Shown: positions 37,848 through 47,841, counted from the first letter of the stretch. The stretch is 64,000 bases of DNA from Lachnospiraceae bacterium (GCA_017614155.1 JAGACK010000017.1:124001-188000), one strand, 5' to 3'. Translations and numbers: made by a program. Notes: generated by a model not told the origin, from the sequence alone.

Positions 37848-38190
37848 TTTTTTCTTCCTTTCCGCCTTCGTTTTGAGAAGCTTCCTCTGCTTCCGTTTCC
37901 GCGCCTGCCGCTTTTTCACTCATAACCTGTTCCTCCTGTATGGCAGATCTGTAAGGGACAGACCTCTCCTGTCTGTACAGATCGAGGATATCGGCTGCGC
38001 GATCATACTGATTGGCATTTACATATATCACGCAAAGCTCCTTTGCGCCGTTGTATTCCTTTCTCTTGAAAAACGGGATCCTTTCCCACTTTTCAAGATA
38101 GGATATCCCCCCGTTTACAAGACGGCTTACCACACCCTCTTTTGTTCTGACATTCGTTGTGCAGAATAATTCTATATCATTGTTTTCCAT
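37840..38190 (-). CDS. Small hypothetical protein with an acidic tail
   Basis: A 116-residue protein I do not recognise. Residues 1-70 look folded: CTTNVRTKEGVVSRLVNGG and then a helix-rich part (YNGAKELCVIYVNANQYDRAADILDLY). Residues 85-116 are low-complexity Glu/Ala/Lys and probably disordered. No membrane segment or enzyme motif is visible. It sits between the cation efflux gene (19 bp upstream) and the nucleoside phosphorylase (8-bp overlap), so it is translated as part of the operon. AAGGTAAG precedes the ATG. Confidence 0.72.
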   Translation of the reverse strand: MENNDIELFCTTNVRTKEGVVSRLVNGGISYLEKWERIPFFKRKEYNGAKELCVIYVNANQYDRAADILDLYRQERSVPYRSAIQEEQVMSEKAAGAETEAEEASQNEGGKEEKNE

Positions 38191-38209
38191 CTTATCTTAC
38201 CTTTTATCT

Positions 38210-39088
38210 TCAGGAATGATCATCCTCAAACGGGTTTACATGTATCATGATATGCTTCACGTTCGGAAACTTCTTTTCAACCGCATCATGTACATTCTCC
38301 GCGATAGAATGCGCATCGATCAGGGAGATATCGCTTTGCACTGCAATCTCAAGATCTATGTAGATTCTGTTCCCGAACTGTCTGGTATGCAAAAGATCGA
38401 TATTCAACACTCTCGGCTGCTGCAAAATGAAGTCTTTCAGCTCATCTTCAAATTCATTGCCGCAGGAGGTATCAAGCATTCTGCTAAGCGCATCCTTTGA
38501 TATGTCAAATGCCACCTTGAATATAAAGATGCATATGATGAGACTTGCGATCGGATCCATGATGGGAAAGCCCAGTTTTGCCAGACCTATTCCTATAAAA
38601 GATCCGACAGACGAGATCGCATCCGAACGATGATGCCATGCATCCGCCCTGAAAGCAGGCGAGTCAAGTTTTTTTGCATAATGCATCGTATACCAGAACA
38701 TTCCTTCCTTGACTACGATCGAAACTATCGCAGCAACAAGAGGAAGCATTGTGGGTACTATCAGCTCTTCACGGGCAATGACTTTTCGGATGCCCGAATA
38801 ACCGATCATCGCAGCAGTCCCGAAAAGGATGATCCCGAGAACCAGAGATGCGACACACTCAAGCCTTTCATGACCGTAAGGATGCTCCTCATCCTCGGGA
38901 CGTTTTGCAAGCATCACTCCGATAAAAGCGATCAGTGTCGCAAAAACATCGGACAGGGAATGCACCGCATCGGAAACCATCGCGCCGGATCTTCCAAATA
39001 GACCGGCAAAGAGCTTGAATCCGGCAAGAAACACATTCCCCAGGATACCGACTGCGGACATCTGTTTTATGATCTTTTCCTCATCCAA
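38210..39088 (-). CDS. Cation diffusion facilitator (CDF) metal efflux protein
   Basis: A 292-residue membrane protein with about six helices (residues 12-205) and a cytosolic C-terminal metal-binding domain (about 210-290; IDLEIAVQSDIS, HSIAENVHDAVE). Helix 2 has DAVHSLSD and helix 5 has ADAWHHRSDA, the paired His/Asp metal site of CDF proteins. Such proteins export divalent metals (Zn, Fe, Mn, Co) against protons; the ligand set does not settle the metal. The frame opens with TTG at 39088, 5 bp after the acyl-CoA ligase stop, with AGGAG 9 nt upstream; the next in-frame ATG lacks a ribosome site. Confidence 0.9.
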   Translation of the reverse strand: MDEEKIIKQMSAVGILGNVFLAGFKLFAGLFGRSGAMVSDAVHSLSDVFATLIAFIGVMLAKRPEDEEHPYGHERLECVASLVLGIILFGTAAMIGYSGIRKVIAREELIVPTMLPLVAAIVSIVVKEGMFWYTMHYAKKLDSPAFRADAWHHRSDAISSVGSFIGIGLAKLGFPIMDPIASLIICIFIFKVAFDISKDALSRMLDTSCGNEFEDELKDFILQQPRVLNIDLLHTRQFGNRIYIDLEIAVQSDISLIDAHSIAENVHDAVEKKFPNVKHIMIHVNPFEDDHS

Positions 39089-39093
39089 TGCTG

Positions 39094-40728
39094 TCAGCTC
39101 CTGTTTTCCAGCGCAACAAGCCCCTCGGCGCCATGCATCTTCCGAAGCTTTGGCTTTTCAATCTTTCCGGTGGCATTTCTGGGTATCTCCTCAAAGAATA
39201 TCTCTTTTGGGCGCTTGTATCTGGGAAGTCCCATGCAGAATTCATCTATTTCTTCTTTGGAGCTTTCCATCCCGTCTTTCAGCTCTATGATCGCCGCGGT
39301 TCGTTCTCCAAGTCTTGGATCCGGCATTCCTATGACCGCCACATCCTTGACCTTTTCAAATTTGCGTATAAAGTTTTCTATCTGCACAGGGTAGATATTC
39401 TCCCCTCCGCTTACGATAACATCCTTCTTTCTGTCCACGAGGAAGATAAATCCTTCCGGATCCTGCATGGCCATGTCTCCCGTATACAGCCAGCCGTCTT
39501 TCAACACCTCAGCCGTTGCCTCGGGATTGTTATAGTAGCAGGTCATTACTCCGGGTCCCTTTACGCATAATTCTCCAACCTCTCCCTGCTTCACATCCTT
39601 TCCGTCCTCTGATACTATCCTGCATTCCCATCTGTAACCGGGAACACCAATTGCGCCTACCTTATCCACATTCTCAATACCAAGATGAACGCAGCCCGGA
39701 CCCGTGGATTCGGAAAGACCGTAATTTGTATCATAATCATGATCGGGGAAGTATTTCTTCCAGCGTTTGACAAGAGAGGGCGGAACAGGCTGGGCGCCTA
39801 TATGCATGAGCCTCCATTGTGAAAGCTCATAATCCTCAAGACGGACACTTCCGTTTTCAATCGAATCAAGGATATCCTGCGCCCACGGCACCAGAAGCCA
39901 GACTATGGTACATTTTTCGGAAGAAACGGCAGAAAGAATGATATCCGGCTTTGCCCCCTTTAAAAGGACTGCCCTGCTTCCCGCAACCAGAGAACCCATC
40001 CAGTGGAACTTTGCGCCCGTATGATAAAGCGGCGGGATACACAGGAAATTGTCTTCCCTTCCCGTCATATGATGCTTCTGTTCCATCTCGGCAGCCTGTG
40101 TGAGACTTTGATGTTTATGGAGGATAGCCTTCGGAAAACCGGTCGTACCGGACGAAAAATAGATGGCACCGAAATCCTCCTCAGTGATCTTTACATCCGG
40201 CGCGCTGCTTGGACAGTCAGCGACTAGATCCCTGTAGCTTTCCGAAAAGCTGGGACAGTTGTCGCCCACGAACAGCAGGAGCCTTCCCTTGCTGAGCCTC
40301 TCCGCATTTATCTCGATACGTCCTATGAATTCGGGACCGAAAACTATCATGTCAACTTCTGCAAGTTCCGCGCAGTACAGTATCTCCTCCGCATCATAAC
40401 GGAAATTGAAAGGGACAGCGATAGCTCCTGCCTTCAGGACACCGAAATAGATAGGCAGCCATTCCAGGCAGTTATACATGATAATCGCAACCTTGTCTCC
40501 TTTTTTTATCCCCCTGGCTATCAGAAGATTGGCAAAACGGTTTGCTTTTTCGTTAAAGACTTTCCACGTTATCTCTCTTCTGTAGGGTTCAAAATGCGAC
40601 GGTTCAATAAGATCGTATTCCTTCCATGTAATCCTCCTGGTATCAGCCATTTCCGGATTCAGCTCTACAAGCGCGACCTCATCGGCATAGAGTTTTGCAT
40701 TCCTTTCAAGGTACTCAGTTACTGGCAT
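39094..40728 (-). CDS. AMP-forming acyl-CoA synthetase (class I adenylate-forming enzyme)
   Basis: A 544-residue ANL-superfamily ligase that adenylates a carboxylic acid and transfers it to CoA. The AMP-binding P-loop is YFSSGTTGFPKAI near 190, the A5 motif is NYGLSESTG, the A7 motif WLYTGDMA, the hinge DRKKDVIVSGGENIYP and the catalytic Lys lies in NATGKIEKPK near the C-terminus. The acid is unknown: fatty, aromatic or bile acids are all possible. The N-terminus carries a 30-residue stretch with a repeated ITWKEYD/ITWKVFN element. It sits 6 bp after the HD-GYP gene and 5 bp before the CDF gene. Confidence 0.9.
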   Translation of the reverse strand: MPVTEYLERNAKLYADEVALVELNPEMADTRRITWKEYDLIEPSHFEPYRREITWKVFNEKANRFANLLIARGIKKGDKVAIIMYNCLEWLPIYFGVLKAGAIAVPFNFRYDAEEILYCAELAEVDMIVFGPEFIGRIEINAERLSKGRLLLFVGDNCPSFSESYRDLVADCPSSAPDVKITEEDFGAIYFSSGTTGFPKAILHKHQSLTQAAEMEQKHHMTGREDNFLCIPPLYHTGAKFHWMGSLVAGSRAVLLKGAKPDIILSAVSSEKCTIVWLLVPWAQDILDSIENGSVRLEDYELSQWRLMHIGAQPVPPSLVKRWKKYFPDHDYDTNYGLSESTGPGCVHLGIENVDKVGAIGVPGYRWECRIVSEDGKDVKQGEVGELCVKGPGVMTCYYNNPEATAEVLKDGWLYTGDMAMQDPEGFIFLVDRKKDVIVSGGENIYPVQIENFIRKFEKVKDVAVIGMPDPRLGERTAAIIELKDGMESSKEEIDEFCMGLPRYKRPKEIFFEEIPRNATGKIEKPKLRKMHGAEGLVALENRS

Positions 40729-40734
40729 TTCTGA

Positions 40735-42894
40735 TCAGTCCTCCTCTTTCTTATTTTCTCTTGCCGCAAACCTGTCAGCGACTTCAGTGACTTCTTTTTC
40801 ACACTTGAGGAAAGCATCGGCGACCAAAGGATCAAAGTGTGTGCCTGCCTCCTCTTTTATTATGTTCATGGCCTTCTCGTATGAGAACGAGTCCTTGTAG
40901 CAGCGCTTTGAGACAAGGGCATCAAATACATCCGCTACAGCCATGATACGCGCCGACAGCGGTATATCCTCTCCTGCAAGTCCTTCGGGATATCCGGAAC
41001 CGTCCCACTTTTCATGATGGTAGCCGGCAACATTCTTTGCTTCCTCCATATAGTCAGCTTCCGGCATTGCCGCAATGACCTGTTCTATGACATTCTTTCC
41101 GGCGGTAGTGTGTTCCTTCATGAGCTCAAATTCCATGTCGTTGAGCCTTCCGGGCTTATTCAGGATAACATCGGAGACAGAGATCTTTCCGATATCGTGA
41201 AGCGGAGCCGAACGAATACAGTCGCGTATGAACCTGTCTGTCATCAGATCCTTGTAATAACCGAGTTCCTTCATCTTGCGTGCCGTGATCCCGACATAGG
41301 CCGCTGTCTTTCTGACATGGTCTCCGGTACCTTCGTCACGGTTTTCCACCATATCGGCAAGGACAAGGATCAGGCTGTTCTGCATAGCCTCGATCTTTTC
41401 CATCTTCTCGTTGTTTTCTTCAAAGAACCTGGTGCTTTCCTCAGTAGTCTTGAGAAATGCCCTGTACAGCCTTTCTATTTCATCATCCGTACTGATATCC
41501 AGCTGTGAAAGAATCTCCACATTGTTCTTCCTTGCAAATTCATCCTCATATTCAAACCTGCCGGCAGCATAGGACATGGCATTGATGGGCAAAACCAGAT
41601 GATATCTTGCAAACCACGATGCTACGGCAAACAGAAGCATGATAAAACCGGCAAATATCATTATCGCCTTGAACACAAATTCCGACTCATATGTACGAAG
41701 ACCCGACATATCGATGTCCACTCCGGCATAACATACGCAGCTTCCGCTCGAATCATAAATGGGCTCATAATAGGTCAGCAGCCAGCCATAGGTATCCCTT
41801 GATACCACGGGATCGATCCTTTTGCCCGCAAGAAGACTCGGCAGATATACCATGAAGGATTCATCAAACGGGATCACTTCTCCGGGTTCCGCGCCTGCCA
41901 GTCCTTCCGTATCGACATCAAATACCACATGGCATCCGTCTGACATGATCTTGTAAACATATACATATTTGACATCCTGACTGTTCTTGTAGAGATTTAC
42001 CAGCTGTTTTTCTGTCTCCTCATATCCCTCGGCCGCGCTCCCCATGTCAATAAAATCATTTACCCTGTCTCCGTCAACTATATCGGATGCCATCTTTGCA
42101 ACGCCTTGCGCAAGATATGAATGCTGTTCGGTGGAATAGTTCCTGAAAAGCATCATGCACACACTCGTACATATAGTCGCAATTGTAACTGAAAAGACAA
42201 CGAGCACCGTCATGAGCTTTGCATTGAGTGTCCATCTGCCTTTGGCTTTTTCTCCGCTCTTTTTCTCCTTCGGTATCGTTATGGGTTCCTGTTTCCATCC
42301 AACAAATTCAAACCTGGACCAGAGTCTCCTGGGGATGAGATAAAGAAGGATCCTGACAATTATCACTGTCACGGCTTTATCGAGCAGATCGAATACATAA
42401 TTGCTCGCAAACCACGATGGGAATTCACCGAGACCAAGATTGTAAAGGAAACTTACCAGGCCCGTGCTGAAAACACTTTGGTCGATGAAATGCAGATACC
42501 ATGTTATGATACCGCCCAGACCGCCTCCTATAAGACCAAGCACGAAAATGTAAAGGATCATGAACCGGATTTTTTTCAGATATCCCTTTTTGGAAAAAAA
42601 TACAGTTATAACGGCTATCAGAACGCTTACAGGCGCATAATAGATCGAAACCCCGTCGGAAAAATTATTAATTATTGTTGAGATAAGCGCAACAGCTATA
42701 CCGGGAACATATCCTCCCAGAAAAGCGACAAGCACCGTCCCGACCGTATCAAGATAGAGCATCAGCCCGGTCGCCTCAACAACGACTCTCCCTCCGATAT
42801 TCAGTACCAGTCCCACGAGGATCATCATCAGCGGCAGAAGCAGCTGTCTCCGCCTGCTTCCCGTTATCACCTCTTTGTATTCGGGATTATTCAT
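40735..42894 (-). CDS. Membrane HD-GYP cyclic-di-GMP phosphodiesterase with an ECF-like sensory domain
   Basis: A 719-residue protein. Residues about 15-195 form five or six helices resembling the substrate-binding (S) component of ECF transporters (LNIGGRVVV, then YLDTVGTVLVAFLGG). Then come a helix near 235, an extracytoplasmic sensor region (about 260-400), a helix (about 410-430), a HAMP-like linker and a complete HD-GYP domain: DHVRKTA, LHDIGKI near 565 and HHEKWDGSGYP near 629. All catalytic motifs are present, so it should hydrolyse cyclic di-GMP. I chose the ATG at 42894, preceded by AAGGAAAA; an ATG at 42918 lies within the end of the kinase gene and has no clear site. Confidence 0.9.
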   Translation of the reverse strand: MNNPEYKEVITGSRRRQLLLPLMMILVGLVLNIGGRVVVEATGLMLYLDTVGTVLVAFLGGYVPGIAVALISTIINNFSDGVSIYYAPVSVLIAVITVFFSKKGYLKKIRFMILYIFVLGLIGGGLGGIITWYLHFIDQSVFSTGLVSFLYNLGLGEFPSWFASNYVFDLLDKAVTVIIVRILLYLIPRRLWSRFEFVGWKQEPITIPKEKKSGEKAKGRWTLNAKLMTVLVVFSVTIATICTSVCMMLFRNYSTEQHSYLAQGVAKMASDIVDGDRVNDFIDMGSAAEGYEETEKQLVNLYKNSQDVKYVYVYKIMSDGCHVVFDVDTEGLAGAEPGEVIPFDESFMVYLPSLLAGKRIDPVVSRDTYGWLLTYYEPIYDSSGSCVCYAGVDIDMSGLRTYESEFVFKAIMIFAGFIMLLFAVASWFARYHLVLPINAMSYAAGRFEYEDEFARKNNVEILSQLDISTDDEIERLYRAFLKTTEESTRFFEENNEKMEKIEAMQNSLILVLADMVENRDEGTGDHVRKTAAYVGITARKMKELGYYKDLMTDRFIRDCIRSAPLHDIGKISVSDVILNKPGRLNDMEFELMKEHTTAGKNVIEQVIAAMPEADYMEEAKNVAGYHHEKWDGSGYPEGLAGEDIPLSARIMAVADVFDALVSKRCYKDSFSYEKAMNIIKEEAGTHFDPLVADAFLKCEKEVTEVADRFAARENKKEED

Positions 42895-42898
42895 AAGA

Positions 42899-45800
42899 CT
42901 ATTTTCCTTCCATCTCATTTATGATCTCATTTGCAAGTTCTTCGTCCATGTCTTTTACTGCCGCATTGAGTTTTTCAACCAGTTCATCCATATCCTGTCC
43001 GAAGGTATGCGAAGTCATGTCAAACATGATCCCGTCCATCCTGTCGGTATCGAGTATCTCTATGGCCTCCGTAAGGGTCTTTAGCATATCATGAAGCCAT
43101 GCCCTGTCTCCCGGCTTCTTTTTGGTATTCTCAAGGCCAAGTCCAAACACGCCTTTCAGCTTTTCCCTGTATGAGACCCACTCTATCCTGAACGGTTCAT
43201 GAACGGCATGTATGACCTTCATATTCTTGTCCTTTGCCGCAGATTCAAGGAGTTTTGCAGTACCGGCAAGAGGAACTATGCCAACCGTTGCGGCAGTGCT
43301 CTTCATTGCATGCACCTGGATCCTGTAAAGGTCCAGAGGAGAATCCTCGCCTTCATTCTTCTTTTTTTCAGGCGATCTGTTTCCTGCCTTCGGGACAAGG
43401 GCTTCATAGCATCTTTGAAGCCGTTCAGCCTGAAGTCCTATGACCTCATAGAAGGTCTCAACACCGTCACGCAGCATATCCATATCAGGCATATGAAGCC
43501 ATGCATAGCTCCAGTCGAGTCCGTCGACCACGGGCAGATCATCAGGTACAGGATTTGAGCTGCCCGCAAAACTTTCCCTCATATTCGCTTTTTCTTCCTC
43601 AGTCAAAGGCCTGATCAGTTCGGGAGGGAGTGCTTTCCTAAGCGTTTCGCCAAGCATCTCAAAGGAAGCAGGCTTGCTGATGAATCCGTCAAAGCCCTGT
43701 TTGATATATTCCTCTTTCGCACCTGTCACGGCGTTCGCAGTCAGCGCAAAAATCGGCAGTTCCTTACCGCCATCAAGTTTTCTTATGCGCTGCATGGTCT
43801 CGACACCATCCATGCCCGGCATCATATGATCCATGAATATCAGATCGAACTTTTCATGTTCAACCCTTGCCAGCGCCTCAGCGCCTGATGCTGCCTCACT
43901 TACCTGTATCCTGACGGGTTTCAGCAGGCTTCTTAAGACCTTCCTGTTCATGGAATTGTCATCCACAACAAGGATCCTCGCATCCGGAGCGGTAAACGCC
44001 TCTTCCTCATTCCCGCCGAAAAGATCGTCCTTCGCGGCCGCCTTGATACGGCTGTATTCACCGATCGGCGCGGGATTTATTATCTTCTGATCCAGGTCAA
44101 AGGATATCTTTGTTCCCTTGCCGTAGATACTGTTCACTTCCAGACGGCTTCCCATCATCTTTAACAGCTGCTCGGTGATGTTCATTCCCAGTCCGGTACC
44201 CTCAACATTTCTGTTCTTTCCCTCATCAAGTCTGCGGTATGCTTCAAAGAGTCTCGGCAAATCCTCCTCCTTGATACCTATGCCTGTATCCTCTACCTCC
44301 ACATGAAGTTTCAGTATATCATGTTCCTTTTTTCCGCCTATCCTGAACCACACGCTTCCCGAAACGGTATACTTCACTGCATTTGTCAGAATATTAGTGA
44401 TGACCTGGCGGATCCTGACATCATCACCGTACAGCACCTTCGGAAGCTCGGGATCAACCGTGACCTCAAGCAGAAGATCCTTTTCCTGCGCCCTTCCCGA
44501 GATCATGTTCTCCAGTTCCCTGACCATCGATACCGTTTCATACTCTACCGGTACGATCTCCATCCTTCCGGATTCGATCTTTGACGAATCGAGGATATCA
44601 TTTATCAGCGAAAGGAGGGTATTTCCCGCCTTATAAATATCCTTGGCATAGGATCTGATGTCAGGCTCCCTGCTTTCCCTGAGGATCATCTCATCCATAC
44701 CCAGGACAGCATTGATAGGAGTCCTGATCTCATGAGACATCTGTGCAAGGAAACGTGATTTTGCCTGATTAGCGTAGTCGGCATCTTCCTTTGCTTCTCT
44801 GATCTGATCATACTGTCTGCTGATTATGGCCATATTGCCCATCTTTGAAAGCATCCACACGATGATGACCAGAAGGATCGTGAGATTTACGGCCAGATAG
44901 ATCTTGAAATATGTGTGCTCATAGAGTTTTGCATCCTTGTATATGAGGAATACCATCTCCTTGAGCACATTCCTGCCTGAATCGTCAAGAACCTGAACGA
45001 TAAGCCTGTGCCTTCCGTACGGAAGAGACGGATAATAAATGCTTTCCAGTTCGGACTGCCTCATTATCCTGGGTTCGGGATCGATCCCTTCAAGCCTGAT
45101 ACCGACAAGGGGATCCGATATGGTATAGTTTAATACCGCGGGAGTCACAATGATCTGTCCGGGACCTTCGGGTATCTCATAGACACCGTTGTGGAAGCCG
45201 ACTTCACTGCCATCCTTTTTCACACTTCTGAGGACTATCTGATAATGGCTGTCAAAATTTGAATAATCCTTCATGTCGAGGATGAAAACACCCTCCGAGC
45301 AGCAAAGGTAAAGCTTTCCGTCCTTTACGGCAAAGTAGGCATTTGCCGTAAGCGTTGAAGTCAGACCGCACTTACGGTTCAGGAGCGAATATGAATAATC
45401 CGCGCTGTCTTCTATCAGATCCTCCTCACTGACTATATACAGTCCCGCAGCCGAAAGGACAAACGCCCTTCCGTCATCGGCAAGATAAATATCATAATCA
45501 TTTGTGAACGGGAAGTTTTCGAGCTTTCTTACATTCTTTCCTTCCTCATGATAATAAAGGCCGTTGCTGGCTACATAGATCTTTCCGCCTGTACACGGAA
45601 CTATCTTCATCACAACCTCAGATAAAAGTCCCTGATCCTTTCCGATATTAAAGACAACCTTGTCATTCTTTATCTTGTAGACTCCGCCTCCATCCGTTCC
45701 TACCAGCAGGCTGCCGTCAGGGTCTTCGCAGTACGAAAGTACCTTTGGAACAGTCATGCCATCATCCGCTCCGATAGTATCCATGACTTTTCCGTCCTTC

Positions 45801-47809
45801 ATGAAACTCAGTCCGTCAGTGGACGCTACCATTATCCTGCCATCCAGAAGTTTTGCCGTAAATCTGAATCTCGAGCCGAGCACATCCGAGTTTTCACTGT
45901 TGTACGTGGTCACGCCTCCGTCCGAAGCCACCTTTACCAATCCGTCATGCCCATAGGTCGAGTAATACATGTCCCCGTTATCATCCTTCATGATATGACG
46001 GATTCGTGTACCGTCGAGCATATCAGGGATATCCTTCACAGATCTGCTGTTTGTCTTCAGATCTGCCTTTACGACACCCTCATCGGTGCCTATATAGATA
46101 TCATTACCATCGATAAGAACGGAATTGACCGCTTTTTCAGCCTGTCTGATCTTTTTGAAATAGTCTGTAAACGGATTTAATGACAGCTTCAGGACACCGT
46201 CCTTGTCAGACGAGAACCAGATATTTCCCTGTTTATCCGTCAGGACATCGGACGCGGATGCGCCAAAACTTTCGGTGGTCAGATCCTGCCATACGCCTTC
46301 ACTGTCTATGAATCCGAAGCCGTTGTTGCACGCAAAGAAATATCCATCGTGTATCCTGTCATATATGATTTTGTTGAAACAGTTGAATTTCTCGACCTTC
46401 ACGGATGACATCTTTTTGAAACCCGCATCCGTATACTTCAGATAGTCCAGATTGTTGACATTGGATCCGGCAAGAAAGACATCATTTCCGGCATATGCTG
46501 CGCTGTAGATGATCTCTCCTTCCACATCGCACTCATACGAAGCCAGGATCTTTCCGTTCTTCATGACAAAGAGTTTCCCGTCCCCGGTAACTCCCATTAT
46601 CCGTCCGCCGTCGATGGCTTCTAGCGAGCTCACAAAAGTGATATCCTTCAGTCCTCCGTACACCTTTACTTTGGGCTTGTGCTTTTTTTCATCCTCCTCT
46701 GAAACGGCATCGGATGTATCGACATTCTTTACCGAACAAAGATACGATGCAGTGCTGATGTAGACAGTTCCGGTCTCATCCTCACAGATGCCCCTGACTG
46801 AATCCGAACAGAGACCGTCTTCTGTCGAGAAAAAGACAATATTTCCGGAATTCGGATCATAGCAGGCTACTCCGCTGTCGTTTGTCCCTATCCAGAGCCT
46901 TCCCTTTTTATCAGTGTACAGCGAGATGGCATTGCTGATCCTCTGATCTATATCCGCCTTCTCAAAAAAACTGCCATTGTATCTGTAGAGACCCGAATAC
47001 GCCCCTGCCCAGATATATCCGTCACCTGACTGGGCTATGGCATTTATCTCCGTTGATGTCAGTCCCTCGTCTATACCGTAAACAGTGTTCACACAGTTGG
47101 ACTGAAAATCAAAATACTTTCCCGCATAAGCCGGACGGGAAACAGAAAAAGAAACAAGGGCCGCCGTAATGAATATCAGAGGCGTCTTCATTCTATTTTT
47201 TCTTGCTTCCTTTCTCTTCTGCTCTATCTCGGCTGCTTCCTCCTCCGTTATGATCTCGATCCCTTCTTTTCTGAAAAATCTGATTATCAGTGTAAGGAGC
47301 ATGAGGGTCAGGATCTTGTCCGGGATATTGACTATGAGTTCACCCGCAACACAGCAGACTGTCCTGAGATCTATATACTGCAAAAGCATTTCAGTAAGGG
47401 CATCCCCCCACAGATTGCCTGTCATACCTGAATTGAAGATCATATTGATAGGAGTTGAGATGGCCGTCATCACAAAACCTGTTGCAACACTTGCGGAAAT
47501 TATCCTGAAGGAATCAATATCATCCTTTTGGAAAAAATAATGGCTCACAGTCACTGCGCCGCTGATACTGACCATGGCGTACAGCCATTGAGTTACGGTA
47601 AGTCCGCCCACCATTATATTCATGATGATCCCCGTAAGCGATCCTGCGATAGGACCTAAAAGCATCGAAACGACAAAGGTACCCACGCTGTCCATGTAGA
47701 GCGGCAGCTTGTAATATGAGGCTATGCTCTCGCCGGCCACATTCAGCATGACTCCTGCAAAAATAATCGCCAGACTTCTTTTGCTCAAAGGAAAAAGGAA
47801 TTTTTTCAT
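42899..47809 (-). CDS. Giant hybrid histidine kinase: ECF-like membrane domain, two-component propeller, receiver, Hpt
   Basis: A 1636-residue phosphorelay protein. Residues 1-185 are an ECF S-component-like membrane domain (LNVAGESIA, YMDSVGTFVVSMLLG). Residues 207-230 look like an internal signal peptide (ITAALVSFSVSRPAYAG). Two-component propeller repeats (GDGYIWAGAYSGLYRYNG, KGRLWIGTNDSGVACYD) extend to about 880, then a Y_Y_Y-like domain and a helix near 962-985. The kinase has MSHEIRTPIN (His near 1025), an ATPase domain (DTGIGI, GTGLGMNI), a receiver (Asp near 1326) and an Hpt domain (VHAMKSTA, near 1500). Propeller kinases of this kind usually sense saccharides outside the cell. It heads the ten-gene run to 31796, starts after GGGGGATGT and has a clear promoter. 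Confidence 0.92.
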   Translation of the reverse strand: MKKFLFPLSKRSLAIIFAGVMLNVAGESIASYYKLPLYMDSVGTFVVSMLLGPIAGSLTGIIMNIMVGGLTVTQWLYAMVSISGAVTVSHYFFQKDDIDSFRIISASVATGFVMTAISTPINMIFNSGMTGNLWGDALTEMLLQYIDLRTVCCVAGELIVNIPDKILTLMLLTLIIRFFRKEGIEIITEEEAAEIEQKRKEARKNRMKTPLIFITAALVSFSVSRPAYAGKYFDFQSNCVNTVYGIDEGLTSTEINAIAQSGDGYIWAGAYSGLYRYNGSFFEKADIDQRISNAISLYTDKKGRLWIGTNDSGVACYDPNSGNIVFFSTEDGLCSDSVRGICEDETGTVYISTASYLCSVKNVDTSDAVSEEDEKKHKPKVKVYGGLKDITFVSSLEAIDGGRIMGVTGDGKLFVMKNGKILASYECDVEGEIIYSAAYAGNDVFLAGSNVNNLDYLKYTDAGFKKMSSVKVEKFNCFNKIIYDRIHDGYFFACNNGFGFIDSEGVWQDLTTESFGASASDVLTDKQGNIWFSSDKDGVLKLSLNPFTDYFKKIRQAEKAVNSVLIDGNDIYIGTDEGVVKADLKTNSRSVKDIPDMLDGTRIRHIMKDDNGDMYYSTYGHDGLVKVASDGGVTTYNSENSDVLGSRFRFTAKLLDGRIMVASTDGLSFMKDGKVMDTIGADDGMTVPKVLSYCEDPDGSLLVGTDGGGVYKIKNDKVVFNIGKDQGLLSEVVMKIVPCTGGKIYVASNGLYYHEEGKNVRKLENFPFTNDYDIYLADDGRAFVLSAAGLYIVSEEDLIEDSADYSYSLLNRKCGLTSTLTANAYFAVKDGKLYLCCSEGVFILDMKDYSNFDSHYQIVLRSVKKDGSEVGFHNGVYEIPEGPGQIIVTPAVLNYTISDPLVGIRLEGIDPEPRIMRQSELESIYYPSLPYGRHRLIVQVLDDSGRNVLKEMVFLIYKDAKLYEHTYFKIYLAVNLTILLVIIVWMLSKMGNMAIISRQYDQIREAKEDADYANQAKSRFLAQMSHEIRTPINAVLGMDEMILRESREPDIRSYAKDIYKAGNTLLSLINDILDSSKIESGRMEIVPVEYETVSMVRELENMISGRAQEKDLLLEVTVDPELPKVLYGDDVRIRQVITNILTNAVKYTVSGSVWFRIGGKKEHDILKLHVEVEDTGIGIKEEDLPRLFEAYRRLDEGKNRNVEGTGLGMNITEQLLKMMGSRLEVNSIYGKGTKISFDLDQKIINPAPIGEYSRIKAAAKDDLFGGNEEEAFTAPDARILVVDDNSMNRKVLRSLLKPVRIQVSEAASGAEALARVEHEKFDLIFMDHMMPGMDGVETMQRIRKLDGGKELPIFALTANAVTGAKEEYIKQGFDGFISKPASFEMLGETLRKALPPELIRPLTEEEKANMRESFAGSSNPVPDDLPVVDGLDWSYAWLHMPDMDMLRDGVETFYEVIGLQAERLQRCYEALVPKAGNRSPEKKKNEGEDSPLDLYRIQVHAMKSTAATVGIVPLAGTAKLLESAAKDKNMKVIHAVHEPFRIEWVSYREKLKGVFGLGLENTKKKPGDRAWLHDMLKTLTEAIEILDTDRMDGIMFDMTSHTFGQDMDELVEKLNAAVKDMDEELANEIINEMEGK

Positions 47810-47841
47810 ACATCCCCCGATTTACGCAATAATACAAAGTA

